This document shows positions 1-10,721 of a stretch of DNA of 64,000 bases, piece by piece. The first letter of the stretch is position 1; every line of letters starts with the position of its first letter. This DNA comes from Durusdinium trenchii. Its lineage: Eukaryota > Sar > Dinophyceae > Suessiales > Symbiodiniaceae. The translations under genes and the position numbers were made by a program. The stretch lies in the NCBI GenBank assembly GCA_963970005.1, contig CAXAMN010018613.1, forward strand, positions 1 to 64,000, read 5' to 3'. The notes beneath the pieces were generated by a model. It made no database searches, was not told where the DNA came from, and saw only the letters and a list, made by a program, of their open reading frames with translations.

Positions 1-3000
1 GTCGATAAGGGTGGCGTTGATTTAGCAATTGGCTGCAAGTGGACCGGTGGGCTGAAAGAATTTTCAGGTTTGCAGTCTACAGTCTACAGTACCTCAAAAA
101 CAAGTGACCAAGAAAAGTATGTTTGTCAGGTGGCAAGCGATGCACTCAAGCGAACACATTGCCAGATGCCCAACCAGACTACATCGGGAGATTCAAGAAA
201 TGACAAAAGGCATGTGGTTCTTGACTTGTGATGTTGAGAGGCATGCGGCATGCGGCACAGAGACACGGCATGTGTGTGTGGTACATCATCGGATGTGAAG
301 CAGTGCTTTGTAGTACTGTAAGCTGTTTGCCCAGGACTTGCACCGCGCATTGTCACTTGGTAGACGCTTGCGACTATCCTTTCGAAGTGTCGGGCGCCCA
401 GGAGGCAATGCTCAACGCTCTTCCAGGCAAAACAAACATGAACACACGAACGAGCAAGCAAGCAAACAAACGTTTGAGTCCTGCCATGTTGGGGTTCTGA
501 GATCCTTGAGGCCTGCTCAAACTCGTGCAACTCCTGATCAGTACCATTGTGGCCAGGGACTTGAGGAATGCTGCTACTGGTACAACAAAAAGCAACAACT
601 AGTGCCAGAGCTCAGACTTTTTGGGGCTCTTGTGCCAAGAATTATAAACCTGACAACGTGCAAAGACGAGGCAGTCCGGTGATAAGCCCATAGTCCTTTG
701 GAATCACTAGTCACTAGTCCTTACTAGTCCACAATTGTATTTTCTTGTTCTCTCGGTTTCCCTTGAGTCCTTGGTTTCCCAGGCAGAAAAGTGCAGAAAA
801 GTGGGCCGAATGCACCAGCGCAAAGTATTTGCACGCAGGTCCCAGGGTCAGATCAGTTTCGTTGTTCTAGCACACCATTGGTAGACTATGTTCGGACAGA
901 GTTTTGTTTCCACCATTGCTGACAGAGTTTGTTCGCTTCGGTTGCTTTTGACGGAAGTGTGAAACACAAGGCTGCAAGGCCCATGCCAGTGTTTGCACTT
1001 TTCTCTGGAGGCGGGAAGACACTGGTTTTTGGACGTAATTTACAGTTTTACGAACTCGAAGTTGAGAGTGTTAGCGACCAGTCAAGTTGAACTCAATGTC
1101 GTTGGATCTCGCGCTGTTTTTTCAATTAAACCACTCTCTGAAACTGAACATCAGAGCTCCCGCTTCCCATTTTGTGTTAATAGGAGAGCATGTTCGTGCT
1201 GCGTTGCAGGCATAATTATTATCCAGTTTGATTCCATGGTGGAGCCCCCTCAAGGCATCAGTCTTCATCAGGACCATTTTATTCTGACTCGAGAGACACT
1301 AGAGACTCTACTCTACAGACTTCACTTTTTGAAGGGCAACTTTGTCATGAAACATGTGCTCCACTACTCGTTTGAGCAATGCACCTGCACTTGAGCATAC
1401 AGTGAATGGATGTGAATGGGTTTGGCGAATTGCGCAGACCGCAGAAATGAATAGCTGGGGCAGGGTATTTCCAAATAAAGGATGAGAGTTCATCATTTAG
1501 TTGAGGCAAAAGGACATTTACTCCGGAAAATGATAAGAAAGGTACTGCACCTTTGCAATGAAGCAGTTCCTTTCAATGCAGTTGCAAAGCACGTTTCTCG
1601 ATCTTCAGGACTTCTACTGCAGCCACCTTTTGTGGGCCACCTCACAGGAGATTTGTTGCTCGCGTGGGCTGCAAGAGAGCGCATGGTCGTACCAAGTGCC
1701 TCATAGTTCGGGTGCAACGACGATCTCCAAGGCCGCTGCTGCATTTTTGCACAATGGAGACAAAGGGCACATTGATAAACTGCAGCGTTTCTGGCAACTC
1801 TCAGGAGGCAGTCGGTGGTAATGGGGCAGCTTGCCGTTGGGTGACTAACAATGCTTGGAAACCAAGCTAGCTTTCCGTTGGAATGTGTTATTCTTTTGCT
1901 GCAGCGAATTTGCAGCAAATATGTTTGCCCGGGTCCTGAGGTGCTCCATTTGCGGCTCGGGCCAGAGGCACTCGTGAGACTTTTGACATGTTTGTTTACG
2001 CTTTTGTGACCCACAAATGCAGACGTACTGTAAATAAAAGATCTGGAGATGTTGCCTGGCCAGACGGGTCCGACACGTGGGCGCAGGCTGTGGTTGCCCG
2101 CTTCGAGAGCTACGACTCTGCAGGGTGGTTGACGTTTGGGCTCTTGGACATCTAACCTGCATTGCAGTGAGCACCACGACGATATGTCATGACGACATCT
2201 GTTAGGAACAATTTTGAGGTTCTGCAAAATGTAGAGCTAATCGCAGCTGTGGCAATTGAGGGGCAACACAGCTGAGCTCTTCTTCGACCGAAGTCGACTG
2301 CACCCACGAGGCATGTCTCAGGCACACGGGATGTTCGGCGCAGTAAGTGTCTTTCAATTGGGTCCTTGGTCAAGAGTGCATGCGTGCATGCATGCAGTTT
2401 TGTTTTGGACAGTCATTTTTTTTTGTGAATGCTGCATGCACGCAGACCCTCCCCCAAAAATTCACCTCGACTCGACTCCCACGATTTAGCACGGCATGTC
2501 GGCAGTTCTGAGGGTATTGTATCTTCGGCCAGTACATAACAGGCACATGTTCATAGGATGTGTCGCGGAGAGCGCTTCCTATTCTCAGGTTTCATTCCCA
2601 TGGTTTTGTTGTCTTCGACTGCTCAGGTGACTGGAATTTGAATCAGCTTAAAATCTTTAGATATACCAACAGGCTGTTGTGCAAGGAATTGGCACCCGCC
2701 TTTACACCAGAGCGTTTGGGTTTCCGAGGCATTGTCTTGCTCGGCCAGATTCATTGTTGAAGGAATCGTTCAAGTTCCATGATTGAACAATGACAAGTTT
2801 TAGGCCACACTGTTGGTTTTTTCAGTGTTCAGTAGCCCTTCCCAAGTGTCGAACTCATGAAAGGCTGTTATTTGAATCACTTGCCCAGATCGAGCTAAAT
2901 CTCAGCATTCCACATCATAAGCATTATATAAACATCTCAAACACGCAGTTCCCAATAGGCTGGTTTTGTTGCATTGATTTCCCTGCCCAGGAAATGTTTG

Positions 3001-3290
3001 CCAATGAGATCCCGGTACCAGTGGCCGTCAGCGGGTGCTTCCACCTGTTTCAAGAAAGTCGAAAAACTCGTGACACACATGCTTCACTCATGTGTACATT
3101 TCTGTAAACTTTGCCGTCAGGATTTTGTAAAATGCTCATTCTTCAGGCATTTTGTGTTGTCACGAAAGCGAGCTCAGAAGGAGCTCAGCGGAAGTTGCTG
3201 TTTACGAAATATGGTGAGGCTCAAAATTGAAAGGTTCAGTGAACTAATTGATTCTTTCAATTAAAGGGAGGGGTCAGCCGAGGGGGGGGG
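1..3290. other. No supported gene; left flank
   Basis: Only short ORFs without recognisable domains occur here. Visible structure is limited to small local repeats: ACTAGT-rich copies around 703-730 and a GCATGC-rich palindromic patch around 2380-2400. The last 44 bases (3247-3290) form an inverted match with 15591-15641, on the other side of element 1 (see findings). Confidence 0.6.
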
Positions 3291-3525
3291 TGAGGGTGGA
3301 ATCCCCCGCAGTGGAGCGTACAGTCCTCAGTATCGACCTGGATCTAGCTTACAACGTAGCAATCCCACAAAGAGCGTGCGAGCGAAGGCGAGCTGCGGCT
3401 TTTTGTATCGCACAAGATGTACCTTGAGCCAAATGTAATGGCCGGTTCATATGCATTGCGTAAGAGCACACATAGCTAGAACCATCATGAAGCAACAGCG
3501 AATGGGGGCCCAAAAACCGGAAACA
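3291..3525 (-). repeat. 3' LTR of element 1
   Basis: Direct repeat of 15369-15590, starting TGAGGGTGGAATCC and ending GGAAACA. It carries about 13 bases more than the 5' LTR, chiefly near 3390 and 3490. No convincing polypurine tract is visible next to it, perhaps because that side has decayed. Confidence 0.8.
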
Positions 3526-3650
3526 AAAACAGACATAAATTTTCTTTGCTTTGTAGCATGCCGATCAGTCAGTACTATGTACAACGAAAGGAGCATGAGG
3601 CATCTGTACACATGATCTTGCGGAACGAAACGAATCGACCACTAGAGCGG

Positions 3651-4951
3651 TCAGAGCATGTCACTCTCTGAATCGAACGAAAATGCAAGTGCCGAAAATT
3701 GAATGAACATTGTCGCCTGGCTCTTAGTGAGCGTCACGGGGATCGTCTTTGCGAGTCCATCGTGATCCGGCAGGATGTGACCGACCACGTTCCGATCTGG
3801 AACGTTCCTGAGCACTGGCTTGGCCGGTAGGTCAGCCTCGTGAGTGAGGTATCTGTTCGATTCCTGCCCGCACGCTGCTGCATCCCTGTCTTTGAACGGG
3901 TGCATGAGTTTCTCTGCATGTAGTTGCGGGCTGTAACCACGAGTGGTTCGTGCTTACCGGACCGATACCATTCTTCTGCACGGATGTTGATTGTAGCTGA
4001 TTCGATATTCCAGCTCTCTCAAATTGTTCACTGCCGTTAGAACGGCTTCGACGACTTCGGTACACAGGCTCGTCGTGAAATCGGCGTCGGTCTGGCCTGT
4101 GAAATTTCGCTGGGCAGCTAAATTGCCGTCGCCAGCAAGGATGTCCACCTCTGACGCTAGAGCGGCATACGCAACTGAGGTGAAGTCCGACCGTACTAGA
4201 TCGTAGCCTCCATTTTCTTTGTGCAACATCTTGCTGTTGATATGGAAATTACACACCCGGAGTTCGTTGCTGTCTAGACGCGTTAGATCGTGTCTCAGAG
4301 GAAGGTGAAACTCCGGCGGAGGCCTATTGGTTGTGTCCGTGTTCTTGAATACGGTCTCGTCGATCTCAACGATCGGGTCGGACTCTTGATTCCACCCAGG
4401 TTCGATATGCATAGAGTGCATGACCGAGGACCAGAGGGGCATGAAACCGCGATTGGAACTATCCATGTCGGGAAGGTTGACTTCAGCATCAAGCACTGTT
4501 TCAACTGTTGCATCTACCTCTTTGGTCGTCATTCGTTCTCCGGTAGTCAACAAATTCGAACAAAAATTGCATGAATGAGCCACCGTGGCTTCTCCTGAGA
4601 AGCACCACTCTTCTTCTTGTGAACGGACTGGTAGTGCTCAATGACCTCGAGATAGGTGGTTTCATCACCTCGGCAGAGTACCGCTAGAGCGGGAGCACCC
4701 TTGGTGGAATGGACGACCACTCCTTTGGTTTTGCCCTCAATGGCTTCTTGCATGTGCTCGTCTACGCTTAAACCTGCCGCCTCCTGAACGATCATGACGT
4801 GACACGGGTTGCGGAAAATCATACCTGGAGGGGCCGATAGTTCGGTCGATGCAGGAGTGTTCTTCGGCAGTTTGCAACGGCCCATTCCACCTGATCTGCC
4901 TAAATCACCGAAGTTAAAAACTCCGATGTTTAGTCCTGCTGTTGAACGCAT
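3651..4951 (-). pseudogene. Endonuclease/exonuclease/phosphatase (EEP)-like domain in element 1
   Basis: Motifs of the EEP fold appear in order across three frames: VFNFGDLG (the N-terminal Asn block), CHVMIVQEAAG (catalytic Glu, QE), GVVVHSTKG and LAVLCRG (core strands), LRVCNFHINS (VxNxH block), DILAGDGNLAAQ (GDxN block) and ILPDHDGLAKTIPV (terminal DH block). Frames change near 4560 and 3950. The family includes APE1-like and LINE endonucleases as well as RNases and phosphatases, so the substrate cannot be told. An EEP domain at the 3' end of an LTR element is unexpected, because LTR elements use integrase. Motif copies at 4034-4045, 4154-4165, 4681-4692 and 4834-4845 lie within it. Confidence 0.6.
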
Positions 4952-5025
4952 ATTCGCAGAAGCCGTAGGGGCTGACTGCCAGGTCTTGTTGGATAGGAAT
5001 GCGTTCTTTTGTTCATGAGATTATT

Positions 5026-5640
5026 TCACATAATCTGGCCGAGGTCCGAATTTGCATTCAGACGGAAAAGACCAGTGGGTCGATAGATCGGCAAATGCGC
5101 GGCTCCAACTTCTGGTGCTTGGTTCTCGTACATCTCGACCATAGTTGGACACGCGTTGACACCGCACTGCGGCCTAAAAACCGCTTCTTTTGCCTTGAGC
5201 CTATCCAGACCATTCCTAATTAGATAGTCAAGGACTGTGCTGCCGGAAGAGATGCCTCGCTCGACGTCGTCGATTAGTTCGGCCATCTTCTTCCTCCGCC
5301 GGTTGGAAGCGTCTTGGGTTCCACTTCCGTAGAGGAAGTTGCATTTAAAAACTTCTTCCTGGACCTCCTGTTCGTTGATTTCGGTTCGCATTAGAACGCT
5401 TACCTTCAAGGACGGGTCCAGCAAGTCTGCGGAACACTGAAGAAACCTTAGTCCGCAGTCGCATCCCTTGAACTTGCCGGCTTCCCGACAACGCAGGCGA
5501 CAAAACAAACCACACACGCGACAGAAAAACGCAGTGACCGCCGGCGGTTCATTGCCGTTAGATCGGCAGTAGTCGCACTGTCCGGGAGTGCCGTCTGAAG
5601 AGTAGGTCTTCAGAATTTTGTATCTAGCGCTCCGCTGTCA
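5026..5640 (-). CDS. Cys-rich (zinc-finger-like) region of element 1
   Basis: The frame is open from about 5640 to the stop at 5026. Its first third is rich in paired Cys (GQCDYCRSNG, FFCRVCGLFCRLRC, KGCDCGLRFLQC), a pattern suggesting zinc binding. The rest is helical and charged (RRRKKMAELIDDVERG, YLIRNGLDRLKAKEAVF). The palindromic motif at 5555-5566 is read as CRSNGN, inside the first Cys cluster. I do not recognise the family. It lies between the KptA-like and EEP-like domains and may be part of one captured cellular protein. Confidence 0.45.
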
Positions 5641-5723
5641 ATCTGACTTGCTACTCAACTTGACCCTCTCTAGGGTCTTCTTTGACCTTTGACTTGCCTT
5701 TGGCCTTACGGACAGACTCTTTT

Positions 5724-6724
5724 TCATCTTCCGATAGATCGTCCCACAACTCGCAGGCTCGAAAGGTCCTGGCTCATCCCGGTAGTCGGGATCGGGATTG
5801 AATCCGCCTTGGTACCAGTCATAATAGGCACCCTGGCATCCTCGAGTTCTTGTGGCATTGAAACCCGACGCAGGTCCTTGAGCGGCCGATCACGCCGGAC
5901 ATCGTAGACTAGAAACATGAGGTCTTGAGACAGGACATGTTTCGTCAAAATATAGCCGTTAGTCGACATGAAAAATTTCATTCCTCGAACGTTGGCGGCG
6001 CGCTGTAAATCAGCCATGTTGAAGAAAATCAGAACATCAGAGTTCCTCCGGGCCAAGTGCGGCTTCCTCATCAAGCTAGAGCTTGGGATGAGATGTGTGT
6101 GAGCTCGACGGCTTTCCTGCCCACCAGGGATTATGCCATGTTCCTCATTCCTTAATACCAAACCATGCTCGGAAAAATGTTGCGCGAACGCAAAAAGAGT
6201 CATCAGCAAATTCAGTCCAGTCGATCTAGGTCAGGGTCTCCTTTTCGTAACCGCTAAAACGGTCGCCGTATCCTTGGTTCGCCCTCATAAAGAAATTTGA
6301 AACCCGGGCTGTTGTAGGAGTACCAAGATCCGGATATTTGCCCTGTCTGGATTCACCGCCTAGGGTGTGCCAGTCTGCTGGGAGTGGTTCAGAATTTTGC
6401 ACTCCCCGGCCTTGCGGAACGAATGCAAAGGACCAACGGGACTTATTGTCATAAATACACAGACCTAAAATGGTCTTGGCTGCGTGCCACATACCTTCAT
6501 TTCTCCTGACTGCCGGGTAGAGCGGACTCAGGAATGGTACCGAAGACGTCCCGCTTGTGGTAACTGATACCATTGATTCGTGTCTTGACGTTTGGAATTG
6601 ATAGCAGGGATCGAATGTCGAGGGCGCCGAGGTCGTGTCTCATGTAGTATGATAACGTCTTGTTGAGACGGGCAAGATCAGGGTCCTTGCAGTCGTTTTT
6701 GCGCTTCCAACTTGTTCGTGGCAA
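5724..6724 (-). pseudogene. Tpt1/KptA-like RNA 2'-phosphotransferase domain in element 1
   Basis: Three consecutive frames (6724-6497, 6573-6226, 6209-5724) together show the order of family motifs. First comes DLARLNKTLSYYMRHD, matching the N-terminal lobe with its Arg-His pair. Next is FFMRANQGYGDRF, matching the RAxQGH block. Then GIIPGGQESRRAHTHL matches the GLxPMxRxHVHL block, and finally ARRNSDVLIFF with KFFMSTNGYILT matches the NAD-binding C-lobe. Family members use NAD+ to remove the 2'-phosphate left at RNA splice junctions by tRNA ligation. All four expected catalytic positions (Arg, His, Arg, Arg) appear to be present. An insert of about 60 residues separates the lobes. Two frame changes, near 6540 and 6215, make this copy a pseudogene. 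It is followed by the Cys-rich and EEP regions. Confidence 0.7.
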
Positions 6725-7010
6725 AGAGCCACATCACATTGTACAAAATCTGCGCTGACTCCGGGTCATCTCTAAACTTAATTGGCCCTTCCGCTATAGC
6801 GGCGTTCTGGGACTGAGATTCCCTGGGAATTCGCTGAGTAGCTCTCCTTATCGGAGTGAGACTCCGCCTCGGCGCTGGTCCGAAAGGTGTGCGCCTGGGC
6901 TGTGGCTGTTCCCTTGTCTTCTGTTGCTCGGAAGGTCCCAGCACCTTTGGCGCCTGTAGCCAGCGTGTTGGAGTTGTTTGCGGTGGTGACGGTGCTGTGC
7001 GACTGGGCAT
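6678..7010 (-). CDS. Pro/Arg-rich linker ahead of the KptA-like domain
   Basis: 110 codons, Pro-, Gln- and Arg-rich (SPPQTTPTRW, RRTPFGPAPRRSLTP), becoming more ordered at the end (FRDDPESAQILYNVMWLFATNKLEAQKRLQGP). The last bases overlap, in another frame, the start of the KptA-like block (CKDPDLARLNKTLSYY), so a frameshift near 6690 probably separates the linker from its domain. The motif at 6791-6802 is read as NAAIAE. Confidence 0.35.
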   Translation of the reverse strand: MPSRTAPSPPQTTPTRWLQAPKVLGPSEQQKTREQPQPRRTPFGPAPRRSLTPIRRATQRIPRESQSQNAAIAEGPIKFRDDPESAQILYNVMWLFATNKLEAQKRLQGP

Positions 7011-7019
7011 ATCTGGTCG

Positions 7020-7497
7020 TCAGCTGCTGTCGGATCTTGGTTGCGTGGCATTGCCTTGTGTGGTGTTGGAAGTGGTAGAATCACCAGGCGGTGTCTCTGG
7101 TGAAGCTGGTTCCTTGGGTTGACTTGGTTGACTGGGCGCTGCCGGCGTTTTCTTGATCTGAGCTGGAGGTCGAAAATCTGACGCAGGCTTGCCCGCAATA
7201 CTCGGCGGTGGTGTCTTTGGTCTTGGACCGGTAGGCGGCTCTGGATCTTTCAAGGATGGTGGAGGTGCCTTCCTTGGAAGGTCCTTTGTCGTATCCACGT
7301 CGGCAGGCTCTTCCTTCGGTTCTGGTCTTGCCGATGCTGGCTGCGGCTCTGCCGGTAGAACGGCAGTATTGACCACAGGTGCAGCAGGAGTTGATGGCGG
7401 ATTTGGTGTTGCCGCTGGTGGTGCAATTGGTGTTGCGGCGGTTCTTGCTGCCTTAGCGGCTGCTTGATCTTGCCATGCTTTCTCTGCTGCCTCCGTT
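7020..7497 (-). CDS. Ala/Pro-rich segment of element 1
   Basis: The frame is open from about 7497 to the stop at 7020, with no ATG near its start. The N-terminal part is an Ala-rich, potentially helical stretch (TEAAEKAWQDQAAAKAAR); the rest is Pro-rich (PPATPNPPSTPA, KAPPPSLKDPEPPTG). It looks like a disordered linker between the integrase side and the KptA-like domain. The palindromic motif at 7352-7363 is read as TAVLPA. Confidence 0.35.
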
Positions 7498-7635
7498 AGT
7501 CAGAGCTCCTCCGTTCGAGGTTTCTTGGCTTGTTGTTCATCTTCTGGTTCAGGAGGAGGACGATCTTCACCTGTGCCGCGCAACGAAAGCTTGGGCACTG
7601 TCAGCGACATTGGTTCTGAACTTCTATAGTCTCTT

Positions 7636-7831
7636 TGTCGTTGGTTTGTTCAGGCACCTGACTCTGTTTGCCACCTCCTGGCTCTTGGCTTGGACCGGAT
7701 CCATATGGCCTTTCACTTTCGATGAACCCGTTCATCCCATGGCTGCGCGCTGAAAAGCTTGGAGGCGGCATTGCGGCTGCCTTGGACTTTGCTGGCGCAT
7801 GGGACCCTGAGGTCCCCCACTGCTACCGACA
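7636..7831 (+). repeat. 5' LTR of element 2
   Basis: 196 bp with TGTCG..CGACA termini. It matches the 3' LTR except for two missing blocks, about 25 bases after TGGTTTG and about 10 bases near 7710, plus a small CGCAT insertion near 7796. The GGGACC..GGTCCC inverted repeat near the end could form a hairpin. Confidence 0.9.
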
Positions 7832-7832
7832 C

Positions 7833-7845
7833 TGGTAGCGGAGCC
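7833..7845 (+). other. Primer binding site of element 2
   Basis: TGGTAGCGGAGCC begins one base after the LTR end. Twelve of its bases are identical to the primer site of element 1, so both appear to use the same tRNA, probably initiator Met. Confidence 0.75.
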
Positions 7846-8042
7846 AGTCTGGCTCCAGGCTCCGGGGTTGAAAAGCCCCACTCCGCTGCCACTACGACGC
7901 CGACATCCCCGATTACCAGATCGGCTGCTGCTGGCGCCTGGCGCCTCCCTGCGGCTGCGCTGTTCTTGTGTTCTTCATTGAGGGCTTCTACCTGGGTTTT
8001 GGACTTCCTTTATCAACATTGCCTTCCCCTTTGTCCTTGAGT

Positions 8043-9567
8043 ATGACGACAGTGGCTGCCAAAGATGTCTATGTAACATGGAATGGAGATTTGTCTTCAT
8101 GGCCTGACTACGTGCGCAAGGTGAGGCTCCAGTTCGAGAAGACCGAGCCCCACAAGCGGAACAGGTTGGGCCCAGAACTTGTGAGCAGGCTGACTTTCAA
8201 GGCCTGGCAAGCGACTCTCGAGATCGACCACCAACGCCTTTCTCGCAAGCACGGTGCCAAGTACATGATTCAATTTCTCCTCGATCGCCTTTGTCGAGCA
8301 CCAGTTCCAGATGCTGGCGCCCGTCTGGAGGATTTGCTGATCCGGCTGAGACGCCAGTCGGGGACACCTTTTGCTCAGTGGTCTCACGAGGTCAGAGAAA
8401 CCTATAGGCGACTTCAGCGAGCTCTTCTTCGTGCACGGCAAGAGATGGACGCCAAGGAGGTCGGCAAAGCGAACCTGAACCTCGACCTTCGTCTACTGCT
8501 AGTGACCCTTCACCAACTCGTAGTCAACGAAGCCGAGATCCGACAATCCATGAGGAGGAGGACGAGGACGAGTTCCACGAGACTGGACACGACGATGAGA
8601 CCTCTCCTTCGCGAACTGGTCATTCTGACTGGTGGCAATGGCATGAACAATGGACTCCTGCCGAATGGCGCGAATGGCTTCGTAAAGGCAAGAAGGGCCA
8701 TAGCAGTGATTGGTCCCAGACCGCTGAGGATGACGAAGAAGAAGATGATCCTGATGCTGATGCGCCTTGGGATGAGCTGGAGGTGGAAGAGAAGGAGATC
8801 TTGCCTGACGAGGTCCTTGGATGGATTTTGTTGAGGCGAGCTGGTGTGAGCACCCAAAACCGCTTGGCAGTTCAGGCCTCTGTTGGAAATTCTCTTCGCT
8901 ACGAGGCCATCGAACGAGCTCTTCGTGACCAAGAAGAAGAGTTGCTTGCTGCTGAGCGCCGACCTCAAGGAAAAGGTCATGGTTTCAAGGGTGGTCCCCC
9001 GAAGCGAACTTTCTGGGTTGAGGAGAACAAAGAAGGGGGATGGCTGGACTTCGAACCTGACCAAGAAGAAGTACCTGTTCACTGGATTGGGCAGAAGCTA
9101 CCTGATGATGTTCATCAACATTCGCTTCAACCCGAACCCGCTCATGAAGAAGAAGACGCCTCGTGGCATCAGAGCTCTTGGGATGACCATGGATGGGCCA
9201 ATGCTACCTGGTGGGGAGACAACGACACTGACTATGATTTCGCCCCCAAGGAACAGAAACAGCTTGACGAGATCTACGCCGCCTATGAGGACAAGGTCCG
9301 TTCATTCGTTCAAGCACGAGCCTTGATGAAGAACAAAGTGGCGAACCGTGGCAAGAGTTCTTCAAAGGGCAAACCAAAAGGGCCGCCGCAGGTGATGGCA
9401 GCTTCAACTTCTGGATCTTCTACTGGGAAAGGTCGTCAACGTCCTGGAGAACCAGAATATATACTGGATGCTTCATTTGTGGCTCTCGAGACCATTCCTT
9501 TCAACAGTGCCCGAAGCGCAACCAGAGAAAGGGTGGAGCTCACTATGTTGACGTCCTCTTTGCCGAG
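8043..9567 (+). pseudogene. gag of element 2 with CCHC zinc knuckle (frameshifted)
   Basis: The ATG at 8043 (MTTVAAKDVYVTWNGDLSSW) opens a capsid-like region (FEKTEPHKRNRLGPELVSRL, SGTPFAQWSHEVRETYRRLQ) that stays in frame to about 8540. The acidic middle then reads in the frame of 8783-9571 (EVLGWILLRRAGVSTQNRLA), and from about 9450 a third frame holds a zinc knuckle at 9469-9510, CFICGSRDHSFQQC (C-x2-C-x4-H-x4-C). The protease continues in that third frame. Two frame changes break this copy. Gag would package element RNA, the knuckle binding it. I place the start at 8043 rather than at upstream codons because it is the first ATG of this frame next to recognisable gag sequence. Confidence 0.65.
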
Positions 9568-10095
9568 ATGATTCCGGAGAATGACATGACCTCGGACCAG
9601 GACCTCACGGCGTACATGGTGCAACCCGACAAAGATGAGGCTGAGGAGATTGTCTCAGCCTGGACAGTGCAACCTTGTGACGACCAGTCCCACGCTGTGA
9701 TCGACTGTGGAGCAACTGAGACAGTGGCGTCACTTCATGCTTTGACGGCCATTATGAATCGCCGCCAAGCCAAATTCGGCCAGGAAGAGATCAGAGTCCA
9801 TGAAAACACCCAGAAGACCTTCAAGTTTGGCAATGGCAAAACTCTGCGAGCTTCCTCCTATGTGGAAATCCCTCAAACCATTGGCGGTGTGAAGACCTGG
9901 TTGGGCGTTCATGCCTTGGACACTGACGACCGCTACGTGCCTCTCTTGGTTGGCATGCGGAGCTTGGAGCGCCTGGCTGCCGTGGTAGATTTTGGCACGA
10001 AGACTGCCCAGTTCAATGCTGTCAGCGAAGAGCTAGTCCCGCTGCAGCAATGTGATCGGACAGGCAGGACACCTGCTTCTGGACCTTTCCTCTGA
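9568..10095 (+). CDS. Retropepsin-like protease of element 2
   Basis: The frame continues from the zinc knuckle without a stop; 9568 is the first ATG, so the true N-terminus lies upstream within the polyprotein. HAVIDCGATETVAS fits the D-[ST]-G-A active-site loop with Cys at the middle position. FKFGNGKTLRASSYVEIP is the flap-like segment seen in copia proteases, and VPLLVGMRSLERLAAVVDF is the C-terminal hydrophobic part. The frame stops at 10095, shortly before the next ORF. In an intact element this protein would run into integrase. Confidence 0.7.
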   Translation: MIPENDMTSDQDLTAYMVQPDKDEAEEIVSAWTVQPCDDQSHAVIDCGATETVASLHALTAIMNRRQAKFGQEEIRVHENTQKTFKFGNGKTLRASSYVEIPQTIGGVKTWLGVHALDTDDRYVPLLVGMRSLERLAAVVDFGTKTAQFNAVSEELVPLQQCDRTGRTPASGPFL

Positions 10096-10103
10096 CTGGA
10101 TCA

Positions 10104-10682
10104 ATGGAGCGTTCGTCTTTGTCGCAAGATGTTTTTGAGGGCTCCAATGGGACCTCAGAGTTGCAAGGTTCCTTTGAGCACCCTCACCATGCAGAGCATC
10201 CACGTCATGATTTTGCAGTGCTACATGAACATCCACGTCATGATTTTCCTGAACCTCATCCCCCACATGGACCTTCTTTTGGACTTTCTTTTGAACATGA
10301 ACATGCTGATGCACATCCTCATGAACAACACCCGTCACGAGCATCTTGGATCGAGCACAGTGATCCTGTTTTTTCAAGTCCACCTGAAGGTGATCATGGC
10401 ATCTACGCCCTCGACGGCGCCATGCAGCACAGCGACCTCGGTGACGTCCGAGGGATACAAGGACAAGAAGAAAGGCAGCAAGGCGAAGATTCCCGACGAC
10501 CGGATCTACGACTTCTCTCGCCGCGAGGGCCCAGACCCTTGGGATCCTCGCCGACCAGATGGGTGGATAGCCACTCACAGCTGGCTGATGCCTTGACGAA
10601 GCATCAAAGCCAGAGTAGCTTGATGCAGGTGCTTGTTCATGGCTCGTGGACCCTGACTTACGATCCCACTTACCTCAGCTAA
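10104..10682 (+). CDS. His-rich spacer fused to terminal RNase H fragment, element 2
   Basis: 192 codons from the ATG at 10104. Residues about 25-75 are strongly His-rich, with repeated HPRHDF and HEHPRHD units reflecting a DNA repeat at about 10200-10250. The last 40 residues, from RWVDSHSQLADALTKHQ, match the end of copia RNase H, where an ADxLTK motif closes the polyprotein; the stop at 10682 is 39 bases before the 3' LTR. The His-rich part normally lies near the protease/integrase junction (inference), so a deletion of integrase and RT joined the two ends while leaving an open frame. Confidence 0.55.
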   Translation: MERSSLSQDVFEGSNGTSELQGSFEHPHHAEHPRHDFAVLHEHPRHDFPEPHPPHGPSFGLSFEHEHADAHPHEQHPSRASWIEHSDPVFSSPPEGDHGIYALDGAMQHSDLGDVRGIQGQEERQQGEDSRRPDLRLLSPRGPRPLGSSPTRWVDSHSQLADALTKHQSQSSLMQVLVHGSWTLTYDPTYLS

Positions 10683-10721
10683 GAAGACGGTGGCTTCACG
10701 CCGTCAGAAGTCTTAGGGGCG

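Noticed and set aside
6848-7467. Gly/Val-rich plus-strand ORFs
   Set aside because: They mirror the Ala/Pro-rich minus-strand segment of element 1.
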